Below are positions 20,301-27,153 of a stretch of DNA of 64,000 bases, piece after piece. Every line of letters starts with the position of its first letter. Position 1 is the stretch's first letter. A model generated the notes under the pieces. It made no database searches. It saw only the letters and a program-made list of their open reading frames with translations, and had not been told where the DNA came from. The DNA is taken from contig JAJDUD010000028.1 of NCBI GenBank assembly GCA_022826825.1, positions 62,001-126,000 on the forward strand, in the 5' to 3' direction. The position numbers and the translations under genes are program-made. Origin of the DNA: Acidobacteriota bacterium (GTDB lineage: Bacteria; Acidobacteriota; Vicinamibacteria; Marinacidobacterales; Marinacidobacteraceae).

Positions 20301-20518
20301 GGTTGAACCGGGCGCTCGCGGGAGCGTTCTCGGCCCCGCACAGCATCGCCTTCGACTACCCCAGTCCCCTCAGACTCGCTCACCGCCTGCGCGCGGCGCT
20401 CGACGGCGCCGAGGACGCCGAGACCGCCGGCACGGGGGACTCCGCGACGCCTCCGCGCCCCCTTTCCGTCGAGCAGTTCGCCGAGATGCTCGTGGACCTC
20501 GAGGACGAGATTGCCTGA
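11372..20518 (+). CDS. modular type I polyketide synthase: AT-ACP + KS-AT-DH-cMT-ER-KR-ACP
   Basis: 3,048 aa. Approximate domain order: KS-AT-type linker (20-100); AT1 (105-430, 'FPGQGVQW', 'GFSVGEWAA'); ACP1 (490-570, 'FELGMESL'); KS (590-1005, 'DTACSASLV', 'EAHGTGT', 'KTNVGHLE', all three catalytic positions intact); AT2 (1100-1450, 'GHSAGEIAA' and malonyl-type 'HAFH'); DH (1470-1730, 'HRVFGEVVGP'); C-methyltransferase (about 1850-2130, 'LEVGAGTGATT'); ER (2340-2645, 'HAGTGGVGHAA'); KR (2655-2900, 'GGLGGIG'); ACP2 ('FDLGMDSL', about 2970). It would load a starter, extend once with malonyl-CoA, methylate and fully reduce. AT1 has 'VAGH' where malonyl ATs have HAFH. The KR reads 'QANHAAAN', with His where the catalytic Tyr usually sits. 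The KS-AT-DH-cMT-ER-KR-ACP order resembles synthases of methyl-branched chains. Confidence 0.93.
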   Translation: MSVGARGGPGGHEDALGNRRGGRPLVLPLSAPSAGALRRLAGRYRSWVEDREAEGLPDLVWAATAGRSHSRHRAGLVFRGRAELLAGLARLEAGERGVQAAASPKVAFVFPGQGVQWVGMGRALYRSDAGVREVLDRCDAIFAEEVGERLLPVMFGEEGTDADLDAAEWAQPALYALACGLTAFWERVGLRPAAVLGFSVGEWAAAHAAGMVSLENGMRFAIRHGRLVASVPSGGGMGVVFLTGEEASRRIPELDASDVGTGVTTAADNGAHQLLTGPREMVAAVLSRLAGEGVRTALLSVRVAGHSALVDPILDGVEAAGDAMETRPGSALFVSCRTGKVIAGPEDLDGRYWRDQLRWPLRFAAAVGTLAELGVRVLVDLGPRGRTALTASGAWPVGEPAPLLVPTLAGPSAAAEDAAAALSRAWESGAPVSLASLLGEGGERPAAGRHRIDEPRSWMDEPGGDEPGGDKPGGDKPGTADGLGAPGADAPLAARTRELEALILREVQDLLRLEAPPPADRGFFELGMESLQVVALRDRLHRALGSAAGVSPAAIFSYPDAARLAAYLAERLGEWSRKPARSPGAPERAEEPIAVVGMSCRFPGGGGVEEFWRRLAGAENLVTRGRPDGALPGASGRESEMWGAYVPGVDRFDAGFFRTAPVEAELMDPQQRWLLEVTWEALEDAGIAPGSLKGSRTGVYAGMFASDYERLLAHAPPGLYVSTGSSFLAAVGRVAYTLGLQGPAVALDTACSASLVALHQAVSALRLGEVDLALAGGVNAILTWKLTEALTAAGMLAPDGRCKTFDASADGYVRGEGCGMVVLMRRSAARAGGHRILGLVLGSAVNQDGASAGFTAPNGLAQEGLIAEALERAAVDPGSVDYLEAHGTGTELGDPIELEAAASAYGEGRHADRPLLVGSVKTNVGHLEAAAGMAGVIKVLLAMREEEIPPQLHFREPNPRLDWGALPVSVVTESVPWAAVKERPRRAGVSSFGYSGTNAHVVMEAPPEPEPEEASPRQTRLLPISGRSAAAVQELAGRYREWLGKGRLRPSRLADAAWTAGVGRDHFASRSGVVFSTEAELREEIGALASAAEGRVAAEPQAGKVGFLFTGQGSQWAGMGRELYWREPVFREVLDRCEAVFRDERQGSPGAEAGLLAVMFGDAGGLDRTEWTQPALYALESALTALWASVGIRPEVVFGHSAGEIAAAASAGAFDVETGMRFATRRGALMGALPRRGKRAGGMLAVFASGETVATALAAARTSGGQALDLAADNGAHQVVSGPLDLLSEFGARLAQQGLRVERLPVSHAFHSALMEPVLNALEAAVGSAAAPPVSWVDGLSGGLLAELPDGAWWRRQAREPVRFAAAVRTLAELGVGILVEIGPRAVLGPMAGLTWPEAAGPVTVASLRGGGNGDFVSAVAQAYEAGVDISFAGLFAGERRRRISLPTYPFQRDRHWVEAPARRRSDGGHPLLGARRELRRGETAFEIELGAGDFPWLADHRVFGEVVGPAALYAAQAFAAAAELGRGPDASLTDVQLHRPLVLSEGSRSVQVLVDPGGRFEVASRAAGTEWELHAEGALGPGGGAGTRATIGELREGLSQLPVADFQARLAERGIVPGPAFRVLDEVWAGVDAALGAVALPTDAAVAGAATVLLDGCFQTLHATSALEDPGGQAWLPFGWESLWLAGPLPERFWCRARLRSRSAESRVADLEFHTPAGEALGGVRGFSLKRATRETLLEPRVDDLLYEVSWRDGPPAGRLAADWLRGPLAVTSALDAPAETLDAEGLDAEALAGLQRELERAAPGYALRALEELGWAPRRGERFGAEELRRRLKVTGDHRRLFGRLLRLLEDAGIVARGPEGDWLVTAGREDPAPERAAAADGAPERIERALLRRCGASLAEVLRGRADPLELLFGGVPGAPELYRDSAALRAANRLTADALGVAAREVPEGRRLRVLEVGAGTGATTAAVLAALPAQRTDYEFTDISAGFFADAERRFGGSGATFRTRPLDIERDPAAQGFPVHGYDVVLAANVLHATRDLAETLRHCRRLLAPAGLLVAVEGMRPQGWLDLTFGLLPGWWRFSDGIRTDSPLVGPDVWVRTLADAGYGEVSFAGEELGHAVILARGAARVEEESGLFVLAGSGAFADALGEELRTRKQAVVAGPAGAGREEWRSFFASLPGDAALRGVAHLDAVRDDGSEHTTEELRGEVEAVGAGALSLLQGMTDAGISASSGVWFVTRGAQVVERERKGALSGAALWGLASVAALEHGELKPRLLDLDPERVPPVGVVADELLHADEETRVAWRGGRRRVARLGRQPGRPGLPHGGGWRWAPAPDGTLERLRVELRPRTPLEAGEIRVAVEAAGVNFHDVMSGMGLADARPTFGAEMCGRVLEVGADVEEFPCGDRVVGFAPGSLAPEAVTRAELVAPAPAGFPAAALATVPVAYATASLAFEFAGLEAGQWVLIHAGTGGVGHAAIRLAQAAGLRVLATASAVKQAHLRSLGVEAAFDSRSTAFGDGVLEATGGSGVGMVLNSLTGEGFIETGLACLARGGSFVELGRRGIWSREAMEAARPDVRYSVLVVDRLIREEPARAGALLRSVVGWLDSGELAGLPCTSWPLAEAGAALTHLREARHLGKVVLRPAALATGRLRGDRSYLVTGGLGGIGLELARWLVERGAGAVVLNGRRAPGARAEASIAALRERGAELRVEVADVTDGAAVERLVEAIGPASGLPCLGGVIHNVGVLADAPLRDQDWPAFEQVLGPKVLGAWHLHRATRGMELELFVLFSSLAGVLGNPGQANHAAANAFLDQLALHRRALGLPGQAVQWGAWSGLGEAEEARGRIGARLAARGWGWMTPAAGLRALERLLREDAGSVAVASVDWPAFGRSGVPEPAFVAGLVEDRPSGGRAAASDLGSLLRGAPAAERERLALEFVSEEVRAVLGLAAAPPPEARFFDLGMDSLMAVELRNRLNRALAGAFSAPHSIAFDYPSPLRLAHRLRAALDGAEDAETAGTGDSATPPRPLSVEQFAEMLVDLEDEIA

Positions 20519-23500
20519 ACCGCCCCGGGCGCCGGACCCCGCCGCGGAGCTCACGCCGGAACTGGCCGGCCGGGTTCGCGCGCATCAGCAGCGAATCTCC
20601 CGGCGGCGCCGGCGGATCGCGGTCGTCGGAATGTCCTGCCGGTTCCCGGGGGGCGGGAGTGCGGCGGCGTTCTGGCGCTCGCTGGCGGCGGGCCGCAGCG
20701 CCATCACCGCCGGACGCGAGCCCGCGCCCGGCAGCGCTGGCTGGGGCGGCTACCTGGAGGAAGTGGACCGGCTGGATGCGGGGTTCTTCCGGATCGCTCC
20801 CGTGGAGGCGGAGCTGATGGATCCCCAGCAGCGGCTGCTCCTGGAGGTGAGCTGGGAGGCGCTCGAAGACGCGGGGATGGACCCGGGGCTGGAGGGCCGC
20901 CGCGGCGGGGTGTACGCCGGCATCGCGAGCGGCGACTTCCAGCGGCTGCTCGACGGCGAGCGCTCGGCCTACGCGCTGAGCGGGGGCAGCTTCGCGGCGG
21001 GGCCGGGGAGGGTCGCCTTCACGCTGGGATGGACGGGACCGGCGATCGCCGTGGACACGGCGTGCTCGTCGTCGCTGGTGGCGATCCACCAGGCGATGAC
21101 CGCGTTGCAGCGGGGCGAGGCCGACCTCGCGCTTGCCGGCGGAGTGAACGTGCTGCTCGACCCGAGCCGCATCGAAGCCTTGCAGGCGGCGGGGATGCTG
21201 GCGCCCGACGGCCGCTGCAAGGCATTCGATGCGGCGGCGGACGGGTTCGTGCGCGGCGAGGGCTGCGGAATGCTCGTCCTGAAGCGGCTGGGAGACGCCG
21301 AACGGGACGGAGACCGGATCCTGGGAGTGCTGCTCGGTTCGGCGGTGAACCAGGACGGGGCGAGCGCGGGGCTCACGGTCCCGAACGGCCCCGCGCAGGA
21401 GGCGGTGATCCGGGAGGCGCTCGGCAAGGCGGGGGTTCCGCCGGCCACTGTGGACTACCTGGAGGCGCACGGGACGGGGACGGAGCTCGGAGATCCCATC
21501 GAGGTGCGGGCGGCGGCGGCGGTGTACGGAGAGGGGCGGGAGGCGGATCGCCCGTTGCTGCTCGGTTCGGTGAAGACGAACGTCGGCCATCTGGAGTCGG
21601 CGGCGGGCGTCGCCGGATTGATGAAGGTGCTGCTGGCGTTCCGTCACGGACGGATCCCGCGCCAACTGCATTTCGAAACGCCGAACCCCCGGATCGAGTG
21701 GGACGCGCTCCCGGTGCGGGTGACGTCGGAGCCCGCGCGCTGGCCGGAGGTTGTCGGCCGCCCACCCCGCGCGGCGGTGAGCTCCTTCGCGCTCTTCGGG
21801 ACGAACGCCCACCTCGTCCTGGAGGGCTACGGGCGGCCCGGGGAGGAGGCCGGCGCCGCGGTTGCCGTCGCCCGGCCATCCGGGTCCGGCGAGGACTTCG
21901 CGCCGGCCCGGCGGGAGACGCGCGTCCTGCCGCTCGCGGCCCGGAGCGGAAAAGCCCTCCGGGACCTGGCGGGGCGGTACCGCGAGTGGCTGGACGAAGC
22001 GCGGGACGGGGCGCCCGAGGAGTGGAGTGCGGCGCGGCTCGCGGATGCGGCGTGGACGGCGGGCGTGGGGCGGAGCCACTTCCGGGTGCGCGCCGGGCTC
22101 GTCTTCCGAAACGCCGGGGAGCTGCGGGAGCAACTGGCGCGGCTCCTGGCCGGGGACGGCGAGCCGGAAGGGCCGGCCCCGCGCAAGGTGGCGTTCCTCT
22201 ACACCGGGCAGGGGAGCCAGTGGGCCGGAATGGGGCGCGAGCTGTACGAGCGGGAGCCGGCGGCGCGCGCGGTGCTGGACCGCTGCGAGGCGGTGTTCCG
22301 GGAGGAGCGGGGAGCGTCGCTGCTCCCGGTGATGTTCGGGCGTGACGAGGCCGGCGGAGACGTCGACCGGACGGAGTGGACGCAGCCGGCGCTGTTTGCG
22401 CTGTCGGCGGCGCTGACCGAGCTGTGGAAGGGAGTCGGGGTGGTTCCGGAGGCGGTGCTGGGGTACAGCGCGGGGGAGATCGGAGCCGCCTTCGCGGCGG
22501 GGGCCTTCGGGCTGGAGGACGGGATGCGCTTCGCTTCCCGTCGCGGGGCGCTCATGGGCTCGCTGCCCGCCGGCGGGGCGATGACGGCGGCGTTCGCGTC
22601 TCCGGAGCGGGTGCTGGCACTCGTGGAGGGGGCGCCCGGTTCCGGGACGGGTCCGGGGTTGTCGCTCGCGGCGGAGAACGGGACGCACTGCGTGGTCAGC
22701 GGCCCGGAGAGCCTGCTGTCGTTCGTGGAGGCGCGGCTCCGGGAGGACGGGATTCGGACGGAGCGGTTGCGGACGAGTCACGCCTTCCACAGCGCGCTGC
22801 TGGACCCGGTGCTCGGGGAGCTGGAGACGGCTGCGGAGGGGCTCGGCGGCAGCGTCGCCGGCCCGGTGTTGGTGAGCAACCTGACGGGCCGGGCGCTCGG
22901 GGCGGACGACGTGTTGGACGGGGCGTACTGGCGGCGGCAGGCGCGTTCGCCGGTGCGGTTCGCGGAGGGGGTCCGCTCGCTCGCTGCACTCGGGGCCGGG
23001 TTGCTGATCGAGGTCGGTCCGCGCCCGGTGCTCGGTCCGCTCGCGGCGCTCGGCTGGCCGGATGCGGCGCCGGGCGCCGCTCCGGCGGTGATCGCGACCC
23101 TGGGCGGCGGGACGGGCTTTGTGGAGGCGGTGTCCGAGGCCTACGGAGCCGGAGCCCGGCTGGACTTCCGCGGGCTCTTTGCCGGGGAGCGGCGTCGCCG
23201 CGTGGCGCTGCCGACCTATCCCTTCCAGCGGGACCGGTACTGGGTCCGGACGCGGGAACACCGGGGGAGCGGCGCCGAGCACCCGCTGCTCGGGTTCCGC
23301 CACGAACTCGCGAACGGCGGGGTGGCGTTCGAGGCCGCGTTGGGCGCCGACCACCCCGGCTGGCTCGGCGAGCACCGGCTCTTCGGCAGGACGGTGGCCC
23401 CGGTCTCGCTCTATGCCCTCCAGGCCGCCGCGGCGTTCCGCGCGCTGGCGGGGAAGGGCGCCGGGCCGGCCGGGACGCCCCCCGTGGGGGACCTGCGGGT

Positions 23501-25607
23501 GGAGCGGCCGCTGGTGCTGCCCGCGGAGGACGGCGAGCGGCTGGTGCAGTTTCTGGTGGGGCCCGGGTCCCCGGAGCGGAGCGGCCCCGAGGGCCGCCGC
23601 TTCGAGGTGTTCAGCCGGGGTTCGGCGAACGAGCCCTGGGTGCGGCACGCTACCGGCCGGCTGGGGCCGGGGCCGGAGGAAGCGCCGGCGGAACGGCTGG
23701 ACGGCGAGCGGCTGCGGGCGGAGTTGACACCGGTTCCGCTGGACGACCGCTCGCGCCGGCTGGCGGCTCGGGGAGTCGTCCGGCGGCCGGTGCTGGCCGG
23801 GTTGTGGTCGGGCGCCGCCGAGGCGTTGGGCGAGGCGTCCCTGCCCCCCGGACCGGTACGGAGGGATGACGGCGTCGAGCGGACGGCGCTGGACGCCGGG
23901 TTCGAGACGCTGGGCGCGCTGCTCGACGGGCCGGAGGAGGGGGAAGAAGACGGCGCTCTCTGGCTGCCGGTGGGCTGGGACCGGTTCTGGTTTCGGGGTG
24001 CGGCGGGAACGCGGATCTGGTGCCGCGCCCGGCTCGCCGGCGAGGGAGAAGGGGACGGGGCTCGCGAGGCCTCCGGGACCCGGCGGGCGGAGCTCCAGTT
24101 CTACGGGCCGGAGGGAGAGGCGCTCGGCGGGGTGCGCGGCCTCCGGCTGCGGCAGGCCGGCCGGTCGGCGGTGCTGCGGGCGGCGGACGAGGTGGAGGAC
24201 CTGCTGTACGAAGTGGTGTGGCGGGAAACCGCGGCGGCCGGCGGTGAGGGGCCGGTTGCGGCGGACTTCGTGCGGCGCCCGGAAGAGGCGGCCCTGAGCG
24301 TTCCCGGTTTCGGCGAGCTGCTCGCTGCGGAGGGACTCGATCTCCCGGGGTTCGCCGAGTGGAGCCGGGGTCTCGAGGAGGTGTCGCGGAGCTACGCGCT
24401 GCGGGCGCTCACGGAGCTGGGCTGGGAGCCCCGGGCAGAGGAGCGGGTGGAGCTGGAGTCGCTCCGTCGCCGGCTGGGGGTGGTGTCCGAGCACGGCGGC
24501 GTTCTGCGTCGGATGCTGGGACTGCTGGAGGACGGCGGAGTGCTGGCGCGGGAGGGGAGCGGCTGGCGGGTGACGGCGGGATCCGGGGACGGGCTTCCGG
24601 ACGGTTCCGGGCCGCCGGAGGAGGTCTTCGAGCGGGCGCTCGGCCGGAGTCCGGCGGGTTCGCTGGAGCTCGGGCTGCTGCGGCGTTGCGGAGAGTCGCT
24701 CGCGGAGGTGCTGCGGGGCCGGGCGGAGGCGCTGGAGCTTCTGTTCGGGGACGAGCCGGGCGCCGCGTCGCTCTACCGGAAGTCGCCGTGGCTGCGGACG
24801 ATGAACCGGATGGTGGCGGCGGCGGTGTCGGAGGCGGTGTCGGGTCTGCCGGGAGGGCGGCGGCTGCGGGTTGTGGAAGTGGGCGCGGGGACCGGCGGCA
24901 CGACGGAGTGGGTGCTGGGAGCGCTGCCGCGCGGCCGGACGGACTACGTCTATACGGACGTGTCGGCGGGGTTCTTCGGGGAGGCGGAGGAACGCTTTTC
25001 GAAGGAGGGGGTCCGGCTGGAGTTTCGGGTCCTGGACATCGAGCGGGACCCGGTGGAGCAAGGCTTCGGAGCGCACGGGTTCGATCTGGTGATCGCGGCG
25101 AACGTGCTGCATGCGACCCGTGATCTGGCGCAGTCGCTGGCGCACTGCCGCCGGCTGCTCGCGCCCTCGGGATTGCTGGTGGCGCTGGAGGCGACGGAGC
25201 CGCGGGGCTGGACGGATCTGACCTTCGGGCTGCTGCCGGGGTGGTGGCGTTTCGACGACGCATATCGTGACGGGCACCCGCTGGCTTCGCCGGAGGTATG
25301 GCGCCGGGCGGCGTCGGAAGCGGGGTATGGGGAGTGCCGGGTGCTGGACTCCGGGGCCCTCGTGGGGGAGGCGTTCGGGGTGCTCCTGGCGCGGGGTCCG
25401 GCGGCGGTGCGGGCGGAGCCGGGACTCTGGGCGCTCGGTCCGGGTGAGGGGGCGCTGGCCGGGGCGCTCGCCCGGGAGCTGGAGCTTCGCGGGCAGCGGG
25501 TGATCGCGGCTGACGGCGGGTCCGGCTGGGGGCGGGAGCGCTGGCGGGAGTTCTTCGCGGGGCTTCCGGCAGGGGTGTTGACGGGGGTGGTGCACCATAA
25601 GCGCTAA
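20511..25607 (+). CDS. type I polyketide synthase KS-AT-DH-cMT, truncated 3' by IS4-family insertion
   Basis: 1,698 aa, starting at a TTG that overlaps the upstream PKS stop by eight bases. The first 34 residues are charged and may be a docking segment. Domains: KS (35-440, 'DTACSSSLV', 'EAHGTGT', 'KTNVGHLE'); AT (560-905, 'FLYTGQGSQW', 'GYSAGEIGA', 'HAFH', malonyl type); DH (920-1220, 'HRLFGRTVAP'); C-methyltransferase (about 1450-1640, 'VEVGAGTGGTTEW'). The sequence then enters the linker before the reductive domains and stops. The last codons 'HHKR' and the stop come from the IS terminal repeat. Any ER/KR, the ACP and a release domain are absent, so as it stands this protein cannot carry or release a chain. 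Call it a broken gene unless the join is an assembly error. Confidence 0.9.
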   Translation: MPEPPRAPDPAAELTPELAGRVRAHQQRISRRRRRIAVVGMSCRFPGGGSAAAFWRSLAAGRSAITAGREPAPGSAGWGGYLEEVDRLDAGFFRIAPVEAELMDPQQRLLLEVSWEALEDAGMDPGLEGRRGGVYAGIASGDFQRLLDGERSAYALSGGSFAAGPGRVAFTLGWTGPAIAVDTACSSSLVAIHQAMTALQRGEADLALAGGVNVLLDPSRIEALQAAGMLAPDGRCKAFDAAADGFVRGEGCGMLVLKRLGDAERDGDRILGVLLGSAVNQDGASAGLTVPNGPAQEAVIREALGKAGVPPATVDYLEAHGTGTELGDPIEVRAAAAVYGEGREADRPLLLGSVKTNVGHLESAAGVAGLMKVLLAFRHGRIPRQLHFETPNPRIEWDALPVRVTSEPARWPEVVGRPPRAAVSSFALFGTNAHLVLEGYGRPGEEAGAAVAVARPSGSGEDFAPARRETRVLPLAARSGKALRDLAGRYREWLDEARDGAPEEWSAARLADAAWTAGVGRSHFRVRAGLVFRNAGELREQLARLLAGDGEPEGPAPRKVAFLYTGQGSQWAGMGRELYEREPAARAVLDRCEAVFREERGASLLPVMFGRDEAGGDVDRTEWTQPALFALSAALTELWKGVGVVPEAVLGYSAGEIGAAFAAGAFGLEDGMRFASRRGALMGSLPAGGAMTAAFASPERVLALVEGAPGSGTGPGLSLAAENGTHCVVSGPESLLSFVEARLREDGIRTERLRTSHAFHSALLDPVLGELETAAEGLGGSVAGPVLVSNLTGRALGADDVLDGAYWRRQARSPVRFAEGVRSLAALGAGLLIEVGPRPVLGPLAALGWPDAAPGAAPAVIATLGGGTGFVEAVSEAYGAGARLDFRGLFAGERRRRVALPTYPFQRDRYWVRTREHRGSGAEHPLLGFRHELANGGVAFEAALGADHPGWLGEHRLFGRTVAPVSLYALQAAAAFRALAGKGAGPAGTPPVGDLRVERPLVLPAEDGERLVQFLVGPGSPERSGPEGRRFEVFSRGSANEPWVRHATGRLGPGPEEAPAERLDGERLRAELTPVPLDDRSRRLAARGVVRRPVLAGLWSGAAEALGEASLPPGPVRRDDGVERTALDAGFETLGALLDGPEEGEEDGALWLPVGWDRFWFRGAAGTRIWCRARLAGEGEGDGAREASGTRRAELQFYGPEGEALGGVRGLRLRQAGRSAVLRAADEVEDLLYEVVWRETAAAGGEGPVAADFVRRPEEAALSVPGFGELLAAEGLDLPGFAEWSRGLEEVSRSYALRALTELGWEPRAEERVELESLRRRLGVVSEHGGVLRRMLGLLEDGGVLAREGSGWRVTAGSGDGLPDGSGPPEEVFERALGRSPAGSLELGLLRRCGESLAEVLRGRAEALELLFGDEPGAASLYRKSPWLRTMNRMVAAAVSEAVSGLPGGRRLRVVEVGAGTGGTTEWVLGALPRGRTDYVYTDVSAGFFGEAEERFSKEGVRLEFRVLDIERDPVEQGFGAHGFDLVIAANVLHATRDLAQSLAHCRRLLAPSGLLVALEATEPRGWTDLTFGLLPGWWRFDDAYRDGHPLASPEVWRRAASEAGYGECRVLDSGALVGEAFGVLLARGPAAVRAEPGLWALGPGEGALAGALARELELRGQRVIAADGGSGWGRERWREFFAGLPAGVLTGVVHHKR

Positions 25608-25615
25608 CTTATTTT
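25596..25615 (+). repeat. IS left terminal inverted repeat
   Basis: CATAAGCGCTAACTTATTTT. Its partner at 26933-26952 differs by one base. The two bases outside (AC) also match in inverted orientation, so the true tip could lie up to two bases further out. Confidence 0.85.
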
Positions 25616-25776
25616 GCTACTCAAATCGGCGGGCGAGTTGGTTCAGGCGTCTTCGAGGGGCCTCGGCAAGTGCGCGGGAGATCCGGGACCAATCCCGGAT
25701 CATGCGGGAGAGGCCCACCGGAGGCCGAATCGCGCTGGTGACCTCGGTGAGCACAAAGCCGAACTCCCGCCAGAGG

Positions 25777-26877
25777 CTACGCGGCCGGCGTCGCCGCCAG
25801 GTCGTGTCCCCAGGGGGAAACGGACTCGGCGTGGCGGATGATCTTCTCTACCAGCAGCGCCATGAACAGCTTCCCGTAGAGCCATGCCCGGGCGCTGTCC
25901 TCGTCGTGTTTGGGCAGGTGACCGAGTTGCGCCAGCGATTTGAACCGCTTGAAGACCAGTTCCACCTGCCAACGAACCCGATACCACTCCAGCACCTCCC
26001 GGGCGGAAAACTCCGCCTCGGGGAAGGTGGTGAACACGATGACGAACCGGGCGAACTCCAGAGTCTCCGGCTTGACCTGTTGCCCCTTCCGGCTGGCGAC
26101 TCGGCGAATCTTCCGGTGCGCCTGCCGGATGGCCTCCTGACTCTTGCGCACCGCGCACACCCGGCCCAACACCGTCGCCCCCTCCCTCTCCACAACCCGT
26201 GCCTCCCAGGACCCGACCTGATCGACGCGTCGCAGCGAACTCACCCGCGCCAGCAGGTCCAGCGGCTCTCCCGCCGGCGTCGCCAACACCAAGGCCTGGG
26301 TGTTGACCCGTACCGTCACATAGCCGCCCGCCGCCGCCACATGCACGATCCCCGACGCCAACGAGTATGCCCGGTCCGCCAGTACCAGGTCTCCGGCCCG
26401 GATCGGAAACTGCGTCAGCGACTCTCCGCTCCCCGGACCCTCCGTCCCGGTCAGCTTGAAGAAGTCGCACGACAGCGATGGCAACCGCACGGCGTAGTGC
26501 AGCCTCCACAACGAGCCCGACTTCCCCGGCTCCTTCACCGTCGTCGCATCCATCACCCGGGCTTCCAGGCCCCCCGCCGGCAGGTCCCGCCGTTCCCCCT
26601 CACGGAACAACTCCACGCACAGCCGCCGAAGCCACTCCCCGCTCTTCCGAACCCGCTTCAACAGCGCCACGTCCGACAGCTCCGCCAATCCCGCCCGCCG
26701 TGCCCGCAAAACCGTCTCCCGCAACGAGTGGCCGCAGCCCAAATGGAGCAGCAGCACCCGAAGCAGGTTCTCCTCCGACTTGTCCTTCCGCAGTCCCTTC
26801 AGGGCGCCCGTCTCCCGCGCCAGCGCCCGCCAGTTCCCCGGAAAAAACGACTTCAAAAGCTCCCAGTCCTCCGGCAT
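25777..26877 (-). CDS. IS4-family DDE transposase
   Basis: 366 aa. The IS4 signature Y-x2-R-x3-E-x6-K is exact in 'YRVRWQVELVFKRFK' (about residues 296-310). The first catalytic Asp lies in 'VMDATTVKEPG' (about 109) and the second in 'LADRAYSL' (about 168). Length is normal for the family, and the reading frame is open from ATG to stop, so the enzyme looks intact and the element potentially active. The C-terminus 'SVSPWGHDLAATPAA' follows the usual helical tail. The gene occupies most of the IS and is transcribed against the PKS. Confidence 0.92.
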   Translation of the reverse strand: MPEDWELLKSFFPGNWRALARETGALKGLRKDKSEENLLRVLLLHLGCGHSLRETVLRARRAGLAELSDVALLKRVRKSGEWLRRLCVELFREGERRDLPAGGLEARVMDATTVKEPGKSGSLWRLHYAVRLPSLSCDFFKLTGTEGPGSGESLTQFPIRAGDLVLADRAYSLASGIVHVAAAGGYVTVRVNTQALVLATPAGEPLDLLARVSSLRRVDQVGSWEARVVEREGATVLGRVCAVRKSQEAIRQAHRKIRRVASRKGQQVKPETLEFARFVIVFTTFPEAEFSAREVLEWYRVRWQVELVFKRFKSLAQLGHLPKHDEDSARAWLYGKLFMALLVEKIIRHAESVSPWGHDLAATPAA

Positions 26878-26932
26878 CCCGGTGTCCCTCCCCGCAGTAT
26901 GCGGAACACCCGGAAAGATGCAACGGTAACAG

Positions 26933-26952
26933 AAAACAAGTTAGCGCTTATG
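26933..26952 (-). repeat. IS right terminal inverted repeat
   Basis: On the minus strand CATAAGCGCTAACTTGTTTT, 19 of 20 identical to the left end. Its outward TAA supplies the stop of the truncated lipoprotein gene. Confidence 0.85.
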
Positions 26953-27145
26953 GTTGGAACCCCCCGAGTTCGATCGGTTGTTCCGCGATCTTCCCGGCCT
27001 CCGCCGGGGGCGCTATGAGGCTGCCGGGTTCGATCTCAGGGGGTGGAGCGGGCGCCGGGGTGGTCGGGGTGGCGGGCTGGCCGTCGACGCCGCCGCCGCA
27101 GCCGGCCAGGAAGACGGCGACCAGGGCCGGGGCGAGGAATCGCAC
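26948..27145 (-). pseudogene. lipoprotein gene truncated by the IS (paralogue of the 377-aa lipoprotein)
   Basis: About 65 aa remain from the GTG at 27145 (a TTG at 27157, overlapping the upstream stop as TTGA, is an alternative). The N-terminus 'MRFLAPALVAVFLAGCGGG' is a lipoprotein signal almost identical to that of the full-length gene at 28963-30096. The following Pro-rich linker and 'APPAEAGKIAEQPIELGGF' align with 'APPAEAGKVADEGLELSGL' there. After that the frame runs into the IS end and stops. The body of the protein, about 310 residues if like its paralogue, is missing. It is the last remnant of the minus-strand secreted-protein operon on this side of the IS. Confidence 0.85.
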
Positions 27146-27153
27146 GGTGGCGC

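Larger units (their letters stand above)
25596..26952. mobile_element. IS4-family insertion sequence (about 1.36 kb)
   Basis: Bounded by imperfect inverted repeats: left CATAAGCGCTAACTTATTTT, and at the right the reverse complement of CATAAGCGCTAACTTGTTTT (19 of 20 match). It carries one transposase on the minus strand. Size fits IS4-family elements. The ten bases outside each end (left ...GGTGGTGCAC, right GTTGGAACCC...) are not a direct repeat, so no target-site duplication is visible although IS4 elements normally make one. It separates a truncated PKS from a truncated lipoprotein gene, and both stop codons are supplied by its ends. The 180 bases between the left end and the transposase stop hold no gene. 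Confidence 0.9.

Noticed and set aside
11234-25598. Very long minus-strand ORFs opposite the PKS genes (1708, 1252 and 1742 aa)
   Set aside because: They are antisense shadows of high-GC coding sequence; all recognisable domains are on the plus strand.
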